The notes: generated by a model from the letters alone, not told the origin. A stretch of DNA of 64,000 nucleotides from Martinezella lusitana (GCF_016901135.1 NZ_JAFEVL010000010.1:310001-374000), one strand, 5' to 3'. Shown: positions 37,000-46,890, counted from the stretch's first letter. Numbers and translations: made by a program.

Positions 37000-37070
37000 T
37001 TGTGCGGCTTGTTTTTCGAGCTGGAGGCGACTATCAAATGAAGAGATTTGTTCTTTGAGGGGAATCCCGT

Positions 37071-38324
37071 ATGCGCGCGAATTATCTGTTTACGAGTGAG
37101 TCTGTTGCCGAAGGTCACCCGGATAAAGTTTGTGACCGTATCTCCGACGAAATCGTCGATCTGGTTTACCGCGAGGCCGCAAAGACCGGCGTGAACCCCT
37201 GGGGCGTGCGCATTGCCTGCGAGACCCTTGCCACCACCAACCGCGTCGTTATCGCCGGCGAAGTTCGTCTGCCGCCGAGCCTGATGAAGAAGGACAAGGA
37301 CGGCAACGACGTCATCAATCCCTCGAAGTTCAAGGCTGCGGCTCGCCGCGCCATCAAGGATATCGGCTACGAGCAGGACGGCTTCCACTGGAAGAAGGCG
37401 CGCATCGACGTGCTCCTGCATTCGCAGTCCGCCGACATCGCCCAGGGCGTTGACAATGCCTCCGACCAGCAGGGCGACGAAGGTGCAGGCGACCAGGGCA
37501 TCATGTTCGGCTACGCCTGCCGCGAAACGCCGGATCTCATGCCGGCGCCGATCTACTATTCGCACAGGATCCTGCAGCTGCTCGCCACCGCCCGCAAGAA
37601 GGGCGACGGCGATGTCGCAAAGCTCGGCCCGGACGCCAAGAGCCAGGTGACGGTTCGCTACGTCGACGGCAAGCCGGCTGAAGCAACCTCGATCGTGCTG
37701 TCCACCCAGCATCTTGACGACAGCTGGGATTCGAAGAAGGTTCGTGCCGTCGTCGAGCCCTATATCCGCGAAGCGCTTGGCGATCTGAAGATCGCGCATG
37801 ATTGCAAGTGGTACATCAATCCGACCGGCAAGTTCGTCATCGGCGGTCCGGACGGCGACGCCGGCCTCACCGGCCGCAAGATCATCGTCGACACCTACGG
37901 CGGTGCAGCACCGCACGGCGGCGGCGCTTTCTCCGGCAAGGACACCACCAAGGTCGACCGCTCCGCTGCCTATGCGGCGCGTTACCTTGCAAAGAACGTC
38001 GTGGCGGCCAGCCTTGCTGATCGTTGCACGATCCAGCTCTCCTACGCCATCGGCGTCGCCCAGCCGTTGTCGATCTATGTCGACCTGCACGGCACGGGCA
38101 AGGGTGTCAGCGAAGACGATGTCGAAGCAGCCATCCGCAAGAGCATGGATCTTTCGCCGACGGGCATCCGCCGGCATCTCGATCTCAACAAGCCGATCTA
38201 TGCCAAGACCTCTGCCTATGGTCATTTCGGTCGGAAGGCCGGCCGTGACGGTTCCTTCTCCTGGGAGCGTACGGATTTGGTGAAGGCTCTCAAGGAAGCT
38301 GTGAAGGTGCGGGAAGCCGCATGA
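37071..38324 (+). CDS. metK: S-adenosylmethionine synthetase
   Basis: MetK makes SAM from methionine and ATP. The 417-residue product has the three-domain MAT signatures: [23 protein letters not shown] at the N-terminus, [13 protein letters not shown] in the middle and [23 protein letters not shown], with the HPDK catalytic histidine. AGGGGAA stands 7 nt before the ATG. trmB, a SAM-dependent enzyme, overlaps its stop by 4 nt, so product supplier and user are translationally coupled. Confidence 0.97.
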   Translation: MRANYLFTSESVAEGHPDKVCDRISDEIVDLVYREAAKTGVNPWGVRIACETLATTNRVVIAGEVRLPPSLMKKDKDGNDVINPSKFKAAARRAIKDIGYEQDGFHWKKARIDVLLHSQSADIAQGVDNASDQQGDEGAGDQGIMFGYACRETPDLMPAPIYYSHRILQLLATARKKGDGDVAKLGPDAKSQVTVRYVDGKPAEATSIVLSTQHLDDSWDSKKVRAVVEPYIREALGDLKIAHDCKWYINPTGKFVIGGPDGDAGLTGRKIIVDTYGGAAPHGGGAFSGKDTTKVDRSAAYAARYLAKNVVAASLADRCTIQLSYAIGVAQPLSIYVDLHGTGKGVSEDDVEAAIRKSMDLSPTGIRRHLDLNKPIYAKTSAYGHFGRKAGRDGSFSWERTDLVKALKEAVKVREAA

Positions 38325-39022
38325 TCGACGTCGCTCGCCGGTCGCGGGCGACGGAAGCATTCTTCGGCCGGCGCAAGGGTAAGGCCTTGCGCGGCCAGCA
38401 GGCCGAGAAGCTGGAGGTATTGCTGCCGCGATACCTTGTCGATCTTTCCGCTCCGGCGCCGCAGCGGCTGAATGACCTTTTCCCGGTACCGACCGAGCGT
38501 CTGCGCCTGGAGATCGGTTTCGGTGGCGGCGAGCATCTGATCCACAGGGCAATGGAACAGCCGACCACGGGCTTCATCGGCGTCGAACCATTCGTCAATT
38601 CCATGCAGAAGCTGCTTGCGCGTGTCGAAGAAACCGGCGCGCGCAATGTCCGCGTCTACAATGATGACGCCACCCAGCTGCTGGATTGGCTGCCGGACGG
38701 CTGCCTGGACCAGATCGATCTGCTCTATCCCGATCCCTGGCCGAAGAAGAAGCATTGGAAACGCCGCTTCGTTTCGCAGGTGAATCTCGCTCGTTTTCAT
38801 CGCGTGTTGAAGCCAGGTGCGCTGTTCTGCTTCGCTTCCGACATAGACACATATGTCAATTGGACGCTGCAGCACTGCCATGCGCATGGTGGGTTTGAAT
38901 GGACTGCGCGGAATGCAGCCGATTGGCTGACGCCTTACGAGGGATGGCCGAGCACACGCTATGAGGCAAAGGCGCGGCGCGAAGGGCGGTCTTCGGCCTA
39001 TCTGACCTTCGAGAGGGTCTGA
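38321..39022 (+). CDS. trmB: tRNA (guanine-N7-)-methyltransferase TrmB
   Basis: TrmB makes m7G46 in tRNA. The 233-residue SAM methyltransferase has [21 protein letters not shown] (motif I), [11 protein letters not shown], and the characteristic [20 protein letters not shown] motif. Its ATG overlaps the metK TGA (ATGA). The N-terminus is about 40 residues longer than needed for the fold, which is normal in rhizobia. No terminator was recognised in the following 158 bp. Confidence 0.96.
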   Translation: MIDVARRSRATEAFFGRRKGKALRGQQAEKLEVLLPRYLVDLSAPAPQRLNDLFPVPTERLRLEIGFGGGEHLIHRAMEQPTTGFIGVEPFVNSMQKLLARVEETGARNVRVYNDDATQLLDWLPDGCLDQIDLLYPDPWPKKKHWKRRFVSQVNLARFHRVLKPGALFCFASDIDTYVNWTLQHCHAHGGFEWTARNAADWLTPYEGWPSTRYEAKARREGRSSAYLTFERV

Positions 39023-39180
39023 TTGCAGCGCTCCGGGCGAAAATGTCGGATTGAACAGCCGCTATTTCATCAAGACTGCCGTATGACGCATGCCGACTCG
39101 AATACACATGCGTCACAACGTTGGCCGGTGTGGGCGGTCCTATATGAACGGTGAAGCTCACCGTCAGGCGATATCGTCGG

Positions 39181-39438
39181 TCAGTGCAGGCTGATCGTCT
39201 TGAGTTCGTCCTCGGCAGCACGATAAAAGGTGCTGGAGCGATTGTCCGTCAGCAGGATCGGCGTGCCGTCGGCACCGAAGAGAGCCCAGAGGTCGACATC
39301 GGGATCGATATCGGGCGCCTCGGGAAAGCAACGGGATACTTCGTTCCAATCCATCTTTCTGATATAGGCGACTTCGCCGGTGCCGATATTGGCAAGCTCG
39401 GATTCTGTTAGGCGGGCGTTAGCTTCTTTCAAAAGCAT
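39181..39438 (-). CDS. DUF1150 family protein
   Basis: An 85-residue protein of unknown function with the DUF1150 pattern (ANIGTGEVAYIRKMDW, LWALFGADGTPILLTDNR). The ATG at 39438 has GGAGG 7 nt upstream, so the 9-residue longer frame is rejected. It lies 45 bp downstream of hsp20 on the same strand, and DUF1150 genes commonly follow hsp20 in alphaproteobacteria. Joint heat-shock expression is likely. A chaperone-linked role is inference. Confidence 0.85.
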   Translation of the reverse strand: MLLKEANARLTESELANIGTGEVAYIRKMDWNEVSRCFPEAPDIDPDVDLWALFGADGTPILLTDNRSSTFYRAAEDELKTISLH

Positions 39439-39483
39439 GTTCGTACCTCCAGTATGAGGGACCAACGGCAGTGAGCCGTTGTC

Positions 39484-39915
39484 CTACTGTGAGACCGAAA
39501 TGTTAATTTTCTTTACTATGCGATCCGGTTCCGGCCGAATGAGATCGACGGAGAGAAGACCGTTCTTCAGAACGGCGCCAAGGACTTGCATGCCGTCGGC
39601 AAGGACGAAGACGCGCTGGAACTGCCGGGCGGCGATGCCACGATAAAGATAGTCGCGCTCCCCCTGTTCGACCTGACGCCCGCGGATCAGAAGCTGGTTC
39701 TCTTCCGTTGTGATATCAAGTTCGTCTTCCGAAAAGCCGGCAACTGCAAGCGTGATGCGTAGACGCTCCGGCTCGCCCGAGAGGCGGTCGGCCTGCATGC
39801 GCTCGATATTGTAGGGAGGATAACCGTCACTGGCCTTGGAAATCCGTTCCAGTGTCTTTTCCATGGTGTCGAACCCCAGAAGCAGGGGGCTGGCAAAAGG
39901 CGTCGTCCGGCTCAT
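39484..39915 (-). CDS. Small heat-shock protein, Hsp20/IbpA class A
   Basis: An ATP-independent holdase that binds unfolding proteins. The 143-residue product has the class A opening (FDTMEKTLERISK, YPPYNIER), the alpha-crystallin domain (LRITLAVAGFSEDELDI to GLLSVDLIRPEP, about residues 50-130) and the short C-terminal I-x-I anchor KINISVSQ. Expression is probably heat-induced twice over: an RpoH-type promoter lies at 39980-40008, and a ROSE-like hairpin covers the AAGGA ribosome site in the leader. Confidence 0.95.
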   Translation of the reverse strand: MSRTTPFASPLLLGFDTMEKTLERISKASDGYPPYNIERMQADRLSGEPERLRITLAVAGFSEDELDITTEENQLLIRGRQVEQGERDYLYRGIAARQFQRVFVLADGMQVLGAVLKNGLLSVDLIRPEPDRIVKKINISVSQ

Positions 39916-39972
39916 CGTTTCAAGTCCTTGGTGTCAAGCGACTGTTCCGGACCTGATCTTCAGCACCCGGTT
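39916..39972 (-). promoter_or_regulatory. ROSE-like RNA thermometer in the hsp20 leader
   Basis: Read on the minus strand, the leader of about 57 nt folds as two hairpins. The first has CCGG/CCGG outer pairs enclosing CUGA-aga-UCAG. The second is GUC-(G)-CUU, loop GACACC, AAG-GAC: six pairs with one bulged G, burying the AAGGA Shine-Dalgarno opposite UCGCU. A U-Y-G-C-U strand with an unpaired G opposite the Shine-Dalgarno is the known hallmark of ROSE elements, which control small heat-shock genes in rhizobia. Confidence 0.6.
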
Positions 39973-39979
39973 GTCCCTA

Positions 39980-40008
39980 ATATGGGCGTACGTGCCATTG
40001 AGTGCAAG
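39980..40008 (-). promoter_or_regulatory. RpoH-type heat-shock promoter of hsp20
   Basis: On the minus strand: CTTGCA (40003-40008), 17-nt spacer, CCATAT (39980-39985). This fits the alphaproteobacterial RpoH pattern CTTGAA-N17-CCATnT. The -35 overlaps a perfect palindrome, AAGGCAT-C-ATGCCTT (40006-40020), which could be an operator or belong to the divergent gene. Confidence 0.6.
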
Positions 40009-40129
40009 GCATCATGCCTTCGCATTTGCGAGACCGAACCCGCTTTCGTCGCGGCTTTGAATGCCTTGACAAAGTCTGAGCGGACTCGCATCAAAGCCCG
40101 TCGATCTGCACCGGAGGAAAGTTACAGAC

Positions 40130-41074
40130 ATGACCGAACCCAGAAAAATCATCATCGATACCGACCCCGGCCAGGACGATGCTGCCGCGATCTTGCTTGC
40201 TTTCGGCAGCCGCGAGGAGATCGACGTGCTCGGCATAACGACGGTCGCCGGCAATGTGCCGTTGCCGCTGACGAGCCGCAACGGCCGCATCATTTGCGAG
40301 CTCTGCAACCGTCGCGATGTGAAGGTTTTCGCTGGCGCCGATGCGCCGATCAAGCGCAAGCTGGTCACCGCTGAACATGTGCATGGCAAGACCGGCCTCG
40401 ACGGTCCGGATCTGCCCGAGCCGACCATGGAGTTGCAGCCGGGCCATGCCGTCGATTTCATCATCGACACGCTGCGCGGCCAGCCCGAGGGCGCGGTCAC
40501 GCTCTGCACGCTCGGCCCACTGACCAATATCGCGCTGGCCTTCCAGAAGGCGCCCGACATCGTCGGACGCGTGCGCGAGCTGGTGATGATGGGGGGCGGC
40601 TTTTTCGAGGGCGGCAACATTACGCCGGCGGCCGAATTCAACATTTACGTCGATCCCGAAGCGGCCGATATCGTTTTCCGCGCCGGCGTGCCCATCGTCA
40701 TGATGCCGCTCGACGTCACGCACAAGCTGCTGACGCGCAAGGATCGCGTCGCTCGCATCGCCGCCATCGGGACTCCGCCCGCCAAGGCCATGGTCGAGAT
40801 GCTGGAGTTCTTCGAACGCTTCGATATCGAGAAATACGGTTCGGATGGCGGCCCGTTGCACGATCCGACCGTGATCGCCTATCTCCTGAAGCCCGAGCTG
40901 TTCAAGGGCCGCGATTGCAATGTCGAGATCGAGGTGACATCCGAGCTGACCGTCGGCATGACTGTCGTCGACTGGTGGGGCGTCACCGACCGCAAGCAGA
41001 ATGCCAAGGTCATGCGCGATGTCGATGCTGACGGCTTCTTTGCACTGCTGACGGAACGCTTCGCCCGCATCTGA
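40130..41074 (+). CDS. Inosine-uridine-preferring nucleoside hydrolase
   Basis: A calcium-dependent ribohydrolase that splits nucleosides to base and ribose for salvage. The 314-residue product has the IUNH signature IIDTDPGQDDAAAILLA with the metal-binding aspartate cluster, CTLGPLTNIALAFQ, MGGGFFEGGN and the C-terminal GPLHDPTVIAYLL. AGGAAAG precedes the ATG. Ribokinase, encoded 3.5 kb away on the other strand, would phosphorylate the released ribose, so the two may share a pathway. Confidence 0.92.
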   Translation: MTEPRKIIIDTDPGQDDAAAILLAFGSREEIDVLGITTVAGNVPLPLTSRNGRIICELCNRRDVKVFAGADAPIKRKLVTAEHVHGKTGLDGPDLPEPTMELQPGHAVDFIIDTLRGQPEGAVTLCTLGPLTNIALAFQKAPDIVGRVRELVMMGGGFFEGGNITPAAEFNIYVDPEAADIVFRAGVPIVMMPLDVTHKLLTRKDRVARIAAIGTPPAKAMVEMLEFFERFDIEKYGSDGGPLHDPTVIAYLLKPELFKGRDCNVEIEVTSELTVGMTVVDWWGVTDRKQNAKVMRDVDADGFFALLTERFARI

Positions 41075-41093
41075 TGCGCGCGAGCAAGAAAAA

Positions 41094-41121
41094 GGCCGCC
41101 GGATCGCTCCGGCGGCCTTTT
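41094..41121. terminator. Bidirectional terminator between nucleoside hydrolase and chemoreceptor genes
   Basis: GGCCGCCGG, loop ATCGCT, CCGGCGGCC, with AAAAA before and TTTT after. The 9-bp perfect stem with T-runs on both strands suits the two convergent genes. Confidence 0.85.
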
Positions 41122-41142
41122 CGGTTGCTGAGTTAACCCGGC

Positions 41143-43485
41143 TTAGAATTCTTCCCACGCGTCCTGTGCCAGGGCATTGGCGCCCTGGGTTTGCGGACGT
41201 GCCTTGCGCGCCGGTGCGGCTGCGGGCGGGGCCCTGCGGGCAGAGACAGGTGCCCGCATCTGCTGTGCCGCGGCTCGCAATGTGCCGGCGTTGTCCTGGG
41301 TGCCGTAGGAGGTGCGGAAGCGCGCGACCAATGTCTTCAGGGTCTGGGCTTCCTCGGCGAGCGTCACACTCGAGGCGGTGGTCTCCTCGACCATGGCTGC
41401 GTTCTGCTGCGTCACCTGGTCCATCTGGTTCATGGCCGAATTGATCTCCTTCAGCCCAATGGCCTGCTCGCTTGCGGAGGCGGAGATCTGGCGGATGAGG
41501 CCGTTGATCTCCATCACCTGCTCGGCGATCTTGTGCAGGGCATTGCCGGCGCGACCGACCAGATCGACGCCTTCCTTGACCTGTCCGGCCGAGGTGTTGA
41601 TCAGCGTCTTGATCTCCTTGGCGGCATTGGCCGAGCGTTGCGCCAGTTCGCGGACTTCCTGGGCGACGACCGCAAAGCCCTTGCCGGCTTCACCCGCACG
41701 CGCGGCTTCGACGCCGGCGTTGAGGGCAAGCAGGTTGGTCTGGAAAGCAATCTCGTCGATCACGCCGATGATGCGCGAGACTTCCTGTGAGGATTGCTCG
41801 ATACCGTGCATGGAGGCGATGGCCTTCTGCACGATCTCGCCGGAGCGTCCGGCATCCTCGGATGCGGCGTTGACGCTGCTCGCAGCCGTGCGGGCATTTT
41901 CGGCGCTGGAGTTGACCTGTGCGGTAAGCTCGTTGAGGGCCGCGGCCGTTTCCTCGAGGCTTGCCGCCTGCTGCTCGGTGCGTCGGGCAAGGTCCGATGC
42001 GCTGTTGCTGATTTCGCCGGTGCCGCTGCCGATGTTGCCGACGCTGAGATTGACCGTTTGCACGGTCTCTTCGAGGCTGGCGAGGGCGGCGTTGAAATCC
42101 TGCTTGAGCTGGGCGTATTCGCCGGGGAAGTCTTCCCCGATCCGGTGACCGAGATTGCCCTTCGAAAGCTCGGCCAGGCTTTGGCCGAGAATGCCGACGA
42201 TGTGTCGCTGCAGCGTGACGCTGTCGTTGTGCTCGGTTTCCGAGCGACGGCGCTCGCCTTCGGCGGCCAGACGTTGATCGGTAGCCTCGCTTTCCAGGCG
42301 CTTGGTGTCGGAAAGCGCGAAACGGAAGCCTTCCAGAGCCTTGGCGACCGAGCCCACCTCATCGGCCCGCGCCTGACCGGCGACCGGCTCGGCATAGTTG
42401 CCGGCGCTGAGGCCGTTGACGCTGGCGACAAGACCGGCAAGCGGCCTCTGCACGAAGCTGCGCACGGCGGCATAGAGAGCCAGCATGACGGCGACAAGCA
42501 CGAGGATGCCGGCGACGATCATCGTATAGGTCTGATCCCGCACCGGTGCTGCGATCGCGCTATGCGGCACGTCGATGAGAACGACCCAGGTGGCGTTGAG
42601 ACCCGGAACGGCAAAGGGATAAACAACGCGGTCGAATTCCTCGCCGCCGTTGTCGGTGAGGTTTCTGAGGACGCTGGCGGAAGAAGAGGTCAACGCCGCT
42701 TTGATGACATCCGCGCCATCGCCGTTATAATCCTTCATCAGCAGCTTTGCGCTTGGCGCGACCAGCCATTTATTGTCCTGGGAGACCAGCAGCACGCGGC
42801 CGGAACCGAACGGCTGCAGTTTCTGCAGCTTCGTGGAAAGCGAGGCGAGAGAGATGTCGACGCCTGCGACGCCGATCATCTTGCCGCCCGACATGACGGG
42901 ATAGGCGATCGAGCTCATGGTCGTCGGAACCTCGGTGCCTTCAGCCATATAGGGTGGGGTGATCGCGCCCTTGCCGCTATCGGCGGCGAGCTTCCACCAG
43001 GCCGCGGTATAGTCGTTGTCGAAGGTGGAGAACTGAATGCCGCCATCCTTGGTCTTTGACCAATAGGGCGTGAAGGCGCCCTTGTCGTTGACGGCCTGAT
43101 CCTTGTTGTTGGCGAGTTCGGTCGTCTTGCCGTCGAAAGCGCCGAGCTGCTCACAGAACCAGCTGCCGAAGGCGAATGCGTTCTGTTCGACATTCGCCTT
43201 GAGGATGTTGACGATGCCCTTGCGGTCGAAGGTATGGCCCTCGTGGCCGCGGCCGATGATGGCGGCCATGGAGCGGGCGGCGCTGGCCATCTCGCCGACA
43301 TTGGCGGCGATTTCGTTGGAAATGGACTTGGCCTCGGTATTGGCCTGATCCATCGTCAGAGTCTCGACACGATCGCGAGTCTGGGAAATCAGCAGAAAAT
43401 TGGAAACCAGCAAGACGAGTGCAATCGCCAGCCCGGTGACCAAGATGAGCTTGGCCGCAAGCGACTTCATACGAAAGATGAACAT
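41143..43485 (-). CDS. Methyl-accepting chemotaxis protein with periplasmic Cache-type sensor
   Basis: A chemoreceptor of about 780 residues. Order: membrane helix ([25 protein letters not shown]), a large periplasmic sensor of dCache type (about residues 35-330, including [21 protein letters not shown] and GVAGVDISL), a second helix ([22 protein letters not shown]), HAMP, and the signalling domain with hairpin tip [39 protein letters not shown]. The C-terminus ends DAWEEF, like the NWETF pentapeptide that docks CheR and CheB. The start at 43485 is chosen for GAGG 5 nt upstream; 43488 and 43470 are alternatives. The ligand is unknown. Confidence 0.92.
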   Translation of the reverse strand: MFIFRMKSLAAKLILVTGLAIALVLLVSNFLLISQTRDRVETLTMDQANTEAKSISNEIAANVGEMASAARSMAAIIGRGHEGHTFDRKGIVNILKANVEQNAFAFGSWFCEQLGAFDGKTTELANNKDQAVNDKGAFTPYWSKTKDGGIQFSTFDNDYTAAWWKLAADSGKGAITPPYMAEGTEVPTTMSSIAYPVMSGGKMIGVAGVDISLASLSTKLQKLQPFGSGRVLLVSQDNKWLVAPSAKLLMKDYNGDGADVIKAALTSSSASVLRNLTDNGGEEFDRVVYPFAVPGLNATWVVLIDVPHSAIAAPVRDQTYTMIVAGILVLVAVMLALYAAVRSFVQRPLAGLVASVNGLSAGNYAEPVAGQARADEVGSVAKALEGFRFALSDTKRLESEATDQRLAAEGERRRSETEHNDSVTLQRHIVGILGQSLAELSKGNLGHRIGEDFPGEYAQLKQDFNAALASLEETVQTVNLSVGNIGSGTGEISNSASDLARRTEQQAASLEETAAALNELTAQVNSSAENARTAASSVNAASEDAGRSGEIVQKAIASMHGIEQSSQEVSRIIGVIDEIAFQTNLLALNAGVEAARAGEAGKGFAVVAQEVRELAQRSANAAKEIKTLINTSAGQVKEGVDLVGRAGNALHKIAEQVMEINGLIRQISASASEQAIGLKEINSAMNQMDQVTQQNAAMVEETTASSVTLAEEAQTLKTLVARFRTSYGTQDNAGTLRAAAQQMRAPVSARRAPPAAAPARKARPQTQGANALAQDAWEEF

Positions 43486-43680
43486 CATTTCCTCGAAAAA
43501 GCGGTGCGTCGGATAGACATTATCCAGATGCAAAAATCGGCGCAGGATGGCCCTATCATGGGGCCGCCGTGAGAATGCCCGCCGCGGCCGGAAGGCTATG
43601 GGCGCCAGGCCAGAGGAGAATGATACCGAAGCGCAAAAATTTAATTAATTGCGCTTCGCGATGCTTACGAATTCTTGCCG

Positions 43681-44580
43681 TTAAAGCCTTTCTGCGACCT
43701 CGCTGGCAACCGGAATGGACGGCTGCGCACCCTGCTTCAGGCAGGCGAGCGAACCGGCGACGGCCGCGCGGCGGAGGCTGGCGTGAAAATCCATGCCCTG
43801 GTCGAGGCTTGCGGCAAAATAGCCGCAGAATGTATCACCCGCGCCGACAGTATCGACCGGCTCGATCACCAGACCCTTGGCACGCGAAAGCTCGCCGCCG
43901 CGGATAGCGATGACGCCGTCGCCGCCGAGCGTCACGATCAGCGTTTGCCCGGTTTCGGCATGCAGGCGGACGAGCGCTGCCTCGCGCTCCGGTGCCGACA
44001 TGTTGTCCTGGCCGGCCAGTCTCTCGAATTCCGTCTCGTTGGCAATGACGATATCGGCCAGCCGCCCGAGGCGCGCTGCCTCCGGGATGAGCGGAGCGAG
44101 ATTGAGCACGGTGCGCACGCCCTTGGCCTTTGCTGAAATCAACGCCGTCTCGACCGCGGCAACGGGGATTTCGAATTGGAGCATCAGCGTATCGCCGGGG
44201 TTCAGCGCGGCGACGCCCGCCGTTGCGTGTTCGGCCGTATTCGTGCCGTTGGCGCCGGGCACGACGGCGATCATGTTCTCGCCGTCGCCGCCCACGAGGA
44301 TAAGGGCCGTGCCTGTTGGCTCCGAGACGCGCTTGACGGCGGAAAGATCGGTGCCGGCAGCCTCAAGCAGTGCGAGCGCCGGCTCTGCGAAGCCATCATT
44401 GCCGACCGCACCGCTCATGCGCACCGTTGCGCCGGCACGCCGCGCGGCCAGCGCCTGATTGGCGCCCTTGCCGCCGGCGGCGGTGGAAAAGCCGTTGCCG
44501 GCGACGGTTTCGCCCGGCTTCGGCAGACGATCTGTCGTGGCGATGAGGTCCATGTTGATGGAGCCGAAAATGGTGATCAT
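43681..44580 (-). CDS. rbsK: Ribokinase (PfkB family)
   Basis: Ribokinase phosphorylates D-ribose to ribose-5-phosphate. The 299-residue product has MITIFGSINMDLIATTDRLPKPGET at the start, GGKGANQALAARRAGA, ATGTALI-like PTGTALILVGGDGEN, and the anion-hole and base motif PVDTVGAGDTFCGYFA. The ATG at 44580 has AGGA 6 nt upstream, so a 39-codon longer frame is rejected. No ribose ABC transporter is adjacent; the likely partner here is the nucleoside hydrolase at 40.1 kb. Confidence 0.93.
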   Translation of the reverse strand: MITIFGSINMDLIATTDRLPKPGETVAGNGFSTAAGGKGANQALAARRAGATVRMSGAVGNDGFAEPALALLEAAGTDLSAVKRVSEPTGTALILVGGDGENMIAVVPGANGTNTAEHATAGVAALNPGDTLMLQFEIPVAAVETALISAKAKGVRTVLNLAPLIPEAARLGRLADIVIANETEFERLAGQDNMSAPEREAALVRLHAETGQTLIVTLGGDGVIAIRGGELSRAKGLVIEPVDTVGAGDTFCGYFAASLDQGMDFHASLRRAAVAGSLACLKQGAQPSIPVASEVAERL

Positions 44581-44683
44581 GCGATATCCTGCCCTGCGTG
44601 TTGATCCTGCATGATCCTGCCCCAAGACTGCTTTCAGTCTTTTGGGATCACGCGCCGATTTGGCGCGACACTGCCCGAAGCGA

Positions 44684-45862
44684 TCAGTCCTCGTCAACCA
44701 CCCTCAGCTTGAGTTGGCTGGTTCGGTTGTCGATCGGCTTCGGCCTGTCCTCCGCACGCGTCTTTGCCGGTTCTTTCGCGGTCTCGAATTCCAGGGCTTC
44801 TATTCTCTCGCCGCGCCGCGTCAGCTTGTCGGCCGAGGTGACGATCATGTCGACATCCTTCTGCGCCATGGCGAAATGTCCCTGGAGCTTGCGCACCCGT
44901 TCGTCCAGTCGCGAGAGATCGTCCATCAGATGTGCTACCTCGCTTTGGATGACATGCGCTTGCTCGCGCATGCGCTGATCCTTCAGCACGGCCTGGATGA
45001 CCTGGATCGACAGCATTAGCAGCGACGGCGAGACGATGACGATGCGTGCGCGCTGGGCCTTCTGCACGATCGCCTCGAAATTCTCGTGGATCTCAGCAAA
45101 GATCGATTCGGAGGGGACGAACAGGAAGGCCGTGTCCTGCGTCTCGCCCGGAATGAGATATTTCTCGGCGATGTCGCGGATATGCAGTTCCAGATCCCTG
45201 CGGAACTGCTGTCCGGCGATCTTGCCCTGTTCGGGGCTGGCGGCGGCGCGAATGGCGTTCCAGGCCTCGAGCGGAAACTTGGCGTCGATGATCAATGGCG
45301 GCGAGCCATTCGGCATGCGAATAGTGCAGTCCGGCCGCGAGCCATTCGAGAGGGTCGGCTGGAAGGAATAGGCGCCCATGGGCAATCCGTCGGCGACGAT
45401 CGTTTCCATGCGTGCCTGGCCGAAGGCACCGCGCGTCTGCTTGTTGGAGAGGATGGCCTGCAGGCCGACCACGTCCTTTGCAAGCGTTTGGATATTGGTC
45501 TGGGCCGCGTCGATGACGGCGAGCCGCTCCTGGAGGCGGCGCAGGTTTTCGTGCGTCGACCGTGTCTGCTCGCCGATCGTCGCCGTCACTCGCTGCGACA
45601 TGCCGTCCAGACGCTGGCCGATGGCCTGGTTGAGCTCCGCCTGCCGCGCGCCGAACACTTCGGCCATGGTGGCGAGCCGGCCCTGCATCTCTGCCTGCGC
45701 CCGCAGCAGCGTCGCCATATTGTGCTCGGCTTCCAGCATGTCGTCTTCCGACCGCCCCCTGCCGCGCATCATCAGGACGATGACGGCGATCATGAGCAGG
45801 ACGACCAGGCCGGTCAGAACCTGGATCGTCGAGATTGCTTGGCCGAAGATGATGAAGGACAT
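44684..45862 (-). CDS. rmuC: DNA recombination protein RmuC
   Basis: RmuC limits inversions at short inverted repeats and is a predicted nuclease. The 392-residue product has an N-terminal membrane helix (IQVLTGLVVLLMIAVIVLMM), a coiled coil (about residues 40-120), and the RmuC domain with PDCTIRMPNGSPPLIIDAKFPLEAW, FLFVPSESIFAEIHENF and VIVSPSLLMLSIQVIQAVL. DAKFP resembles the PD-(D/E)xK catalytic core. It precedes ribokinase on the same strand by 103 bp and is divergent from def. Confidence 0.94.
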   Translation of the reverse strand: MSFIIFGQAISTIQVLTGLVVLLMIAVIVLMMRGRGRSEDDMLEAEHNMATLLRAQAEMQGRLATMAEVFGARQAELNQAIGQRLDGMSQRVTATIGEQTRSTHENLRRLQERLAVIDAAQTNIQTLAKDVVGLQAILSNKQTRGAFGQARMETIVADGLPMGAYSFQPTLSNGSRPDCTIRMPNGSPPLIIDAKFPLEAWNAIRAAASPEQGKIAGQQFRRDLELHIRDIAEKYLIPGETQDTAFLFVPSESIFAEIHENFEAIVQKAQRARIVIVSPSLLMLSIQVIQAVLKDQRMREQAHVIQSEVAHLMDDLSRLDERVRKLQGHFAMAQKDVDMIVTSADKLTRRGERIEALEFETAKEPAKTRAEDRPKPIDNRTSQLKLRVVDED

Positions 45863-46048
45863 GGAACCGAGTATGCTTGTGGAATTCTTACGGACACCAT
45901 AACAAAACCGCCGTGAATATCTAGATCAAAACGTGAACAAGATTTTCCGCCCGTTTATTCCGGCCTGGGTCGGCGTCGGTGAAAAAACACCTCGATACGG
46001 CCATCTTGGCGATTCCATCGCACAACAAGATGCGTTATGGGAAAAGTC

Positions 46049-46564
46049 ATGACGATCAAGCCACTTATCATTTTACCCGATCCGCTGCTCCGCCAGGCTT
46101 CCAAGCCTATCGAGCGTATCGATACTGAAACTCAGCGCCTCGCTGACGATATGTTGGAGACCATGTATGACGCGCCGGGCATCGGCCTTGCCGCCATCCA
46201 GATCGGCGTTCCGCGCCGCATGCTTGTGATCGACGTGTCGCGCGAGGGCGAAGAGAAGACGCCGCTGGTTTTCATCAATCCGGAAATCGTCACCTCGTCG
46301 GACGATCGCTCGGTCTACGAAGAGGGCTGCCTTTCCATTCCCGACTATTATGCGGAAGTGGAACGCCCGGCGCGTGTCACCGTCAAGTATCTCGACCGCG
46401 ACGGCAAGGAGCAGCTCACCGAGGCCGACGGCCTGCTTGCGACCTGCGTGCAGCATGAGATCGACCACCTGAACGGCGTGCTGTTCATCGACTATATTTC
46501 CCGCCTCAAGCGCGAGATGGTGATCAAGAAGTTCACCAAGGCCGCCAAGGCCAAGGCTCTCTGA
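46049..46564 (+). CDS. def: Peptide deformylase
   Basis: Def removes the formyl group from nascent N-formylmethionine. The 171-residue metalloenzyme has all three motifs: [18 protein letters not shown] (Cys ligand) and QHEIDHLNG (HExxH). I chose the ATG at 46049 ([16 protein letters not shown]); another ATG lies 4 codons upstream. In relatives def is followed at once by fmt and truA; here a toxin-antitoxin pair of about 0.75 kb is interposed. Confidence 0.96.
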   Translation: MTIKPLIILPDPLLRQASKPIERIDTETQRLADDMLETMYDAPGIGLAAIQIGVPRRMLVIDVSREGEEKTPLVFINPEIVTSSDDRSVYEEGCLSIPDYYAEVERPARVTVKYLDRDGKEQLTEADGLLATCVQHEIDHLNGVLFIDYISRLKREMVIKKFTKAAKAKAL

Positions 46565-46599
46565 TCTGCGGTTATTGAAAGATAGGGCTGAAGCGCCTA

Positions 46600-46616
46600 T
46601 GATATCATTGATATCA
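46600..46616. promoter_or_regulatory. Doubled TGATATCA operator of the toxin-antitoxin pair
   Basis: Two perfect 8-bp palindromes, TGATATCA, separated by one T. They lie 13 bp before the antitoxin start and overlap where the promoter or start of transcription should be. Ribbon-helix-helix antitoxins usually bind such tandem palindromes to repress their own operon. Confidence 0.6.
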
Positions 46617-46629
46617 AATGGAGGTGCGG

Positions 46630-46890
46630 ATGAGTGATCTTTTGCTGCGCGGCATTGACGACACACTGAAGAAGCAACTGCAAGCGAATGCCAATCGGCA
46701 TGGCCGCAGCCTCTCCGATGAGGCGATTGACCTGCTGCGTCAGTCCCTTGGACGCCAGCAGGATCCCAACAGTTCCGCTGGGCAAAGGCTCAGAACCATT
46801 CTTGGCGGGGAGAAGCTGAGCAAAGAAGAGATCGATGCAATCGCCGCCTTCCGGCATGCACCAGATCGCGACCCGCCGCGGTTTGAGTAA
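46630..46890 (+). CDS. Ribbon-helix-helix antitoxin (FitA/VapB-like)
   Basis: An 86-residue protein with an N-terminal ribbon-helix-helix fold (LLLRGIDDTLKKQLQANANRHG, then RSLSDEAIDLLRQSL), as in FitA. The disordered C-terminal part (KEEIDAIAAFRHAPDRDPPRFE) would neutralise the toxin by wrapping its active site. The ATG at 46630 has GGAG 6 nt upstream; the ATG 12 nt earlier overlaps that site. A PIN-domain toxin gene follows after 21 bp. Confidence 0.88.
   Translation: MSDLLLRGIDDTLKKQLQANANRHGRSLSDEAIDLLRQSLGRQQDPNSSAGQRLRTILGGEKLSKEEIDAIAAFRHAPDRDPPRFE

Noticed and set aside
36942..37070. SAM-II or SAM/SAH riboswitch upstream of metK
   Set aside because: The remembered consensus cores and pseudoknot pairing are not present; only a simple AU-rich hairpin is seen.
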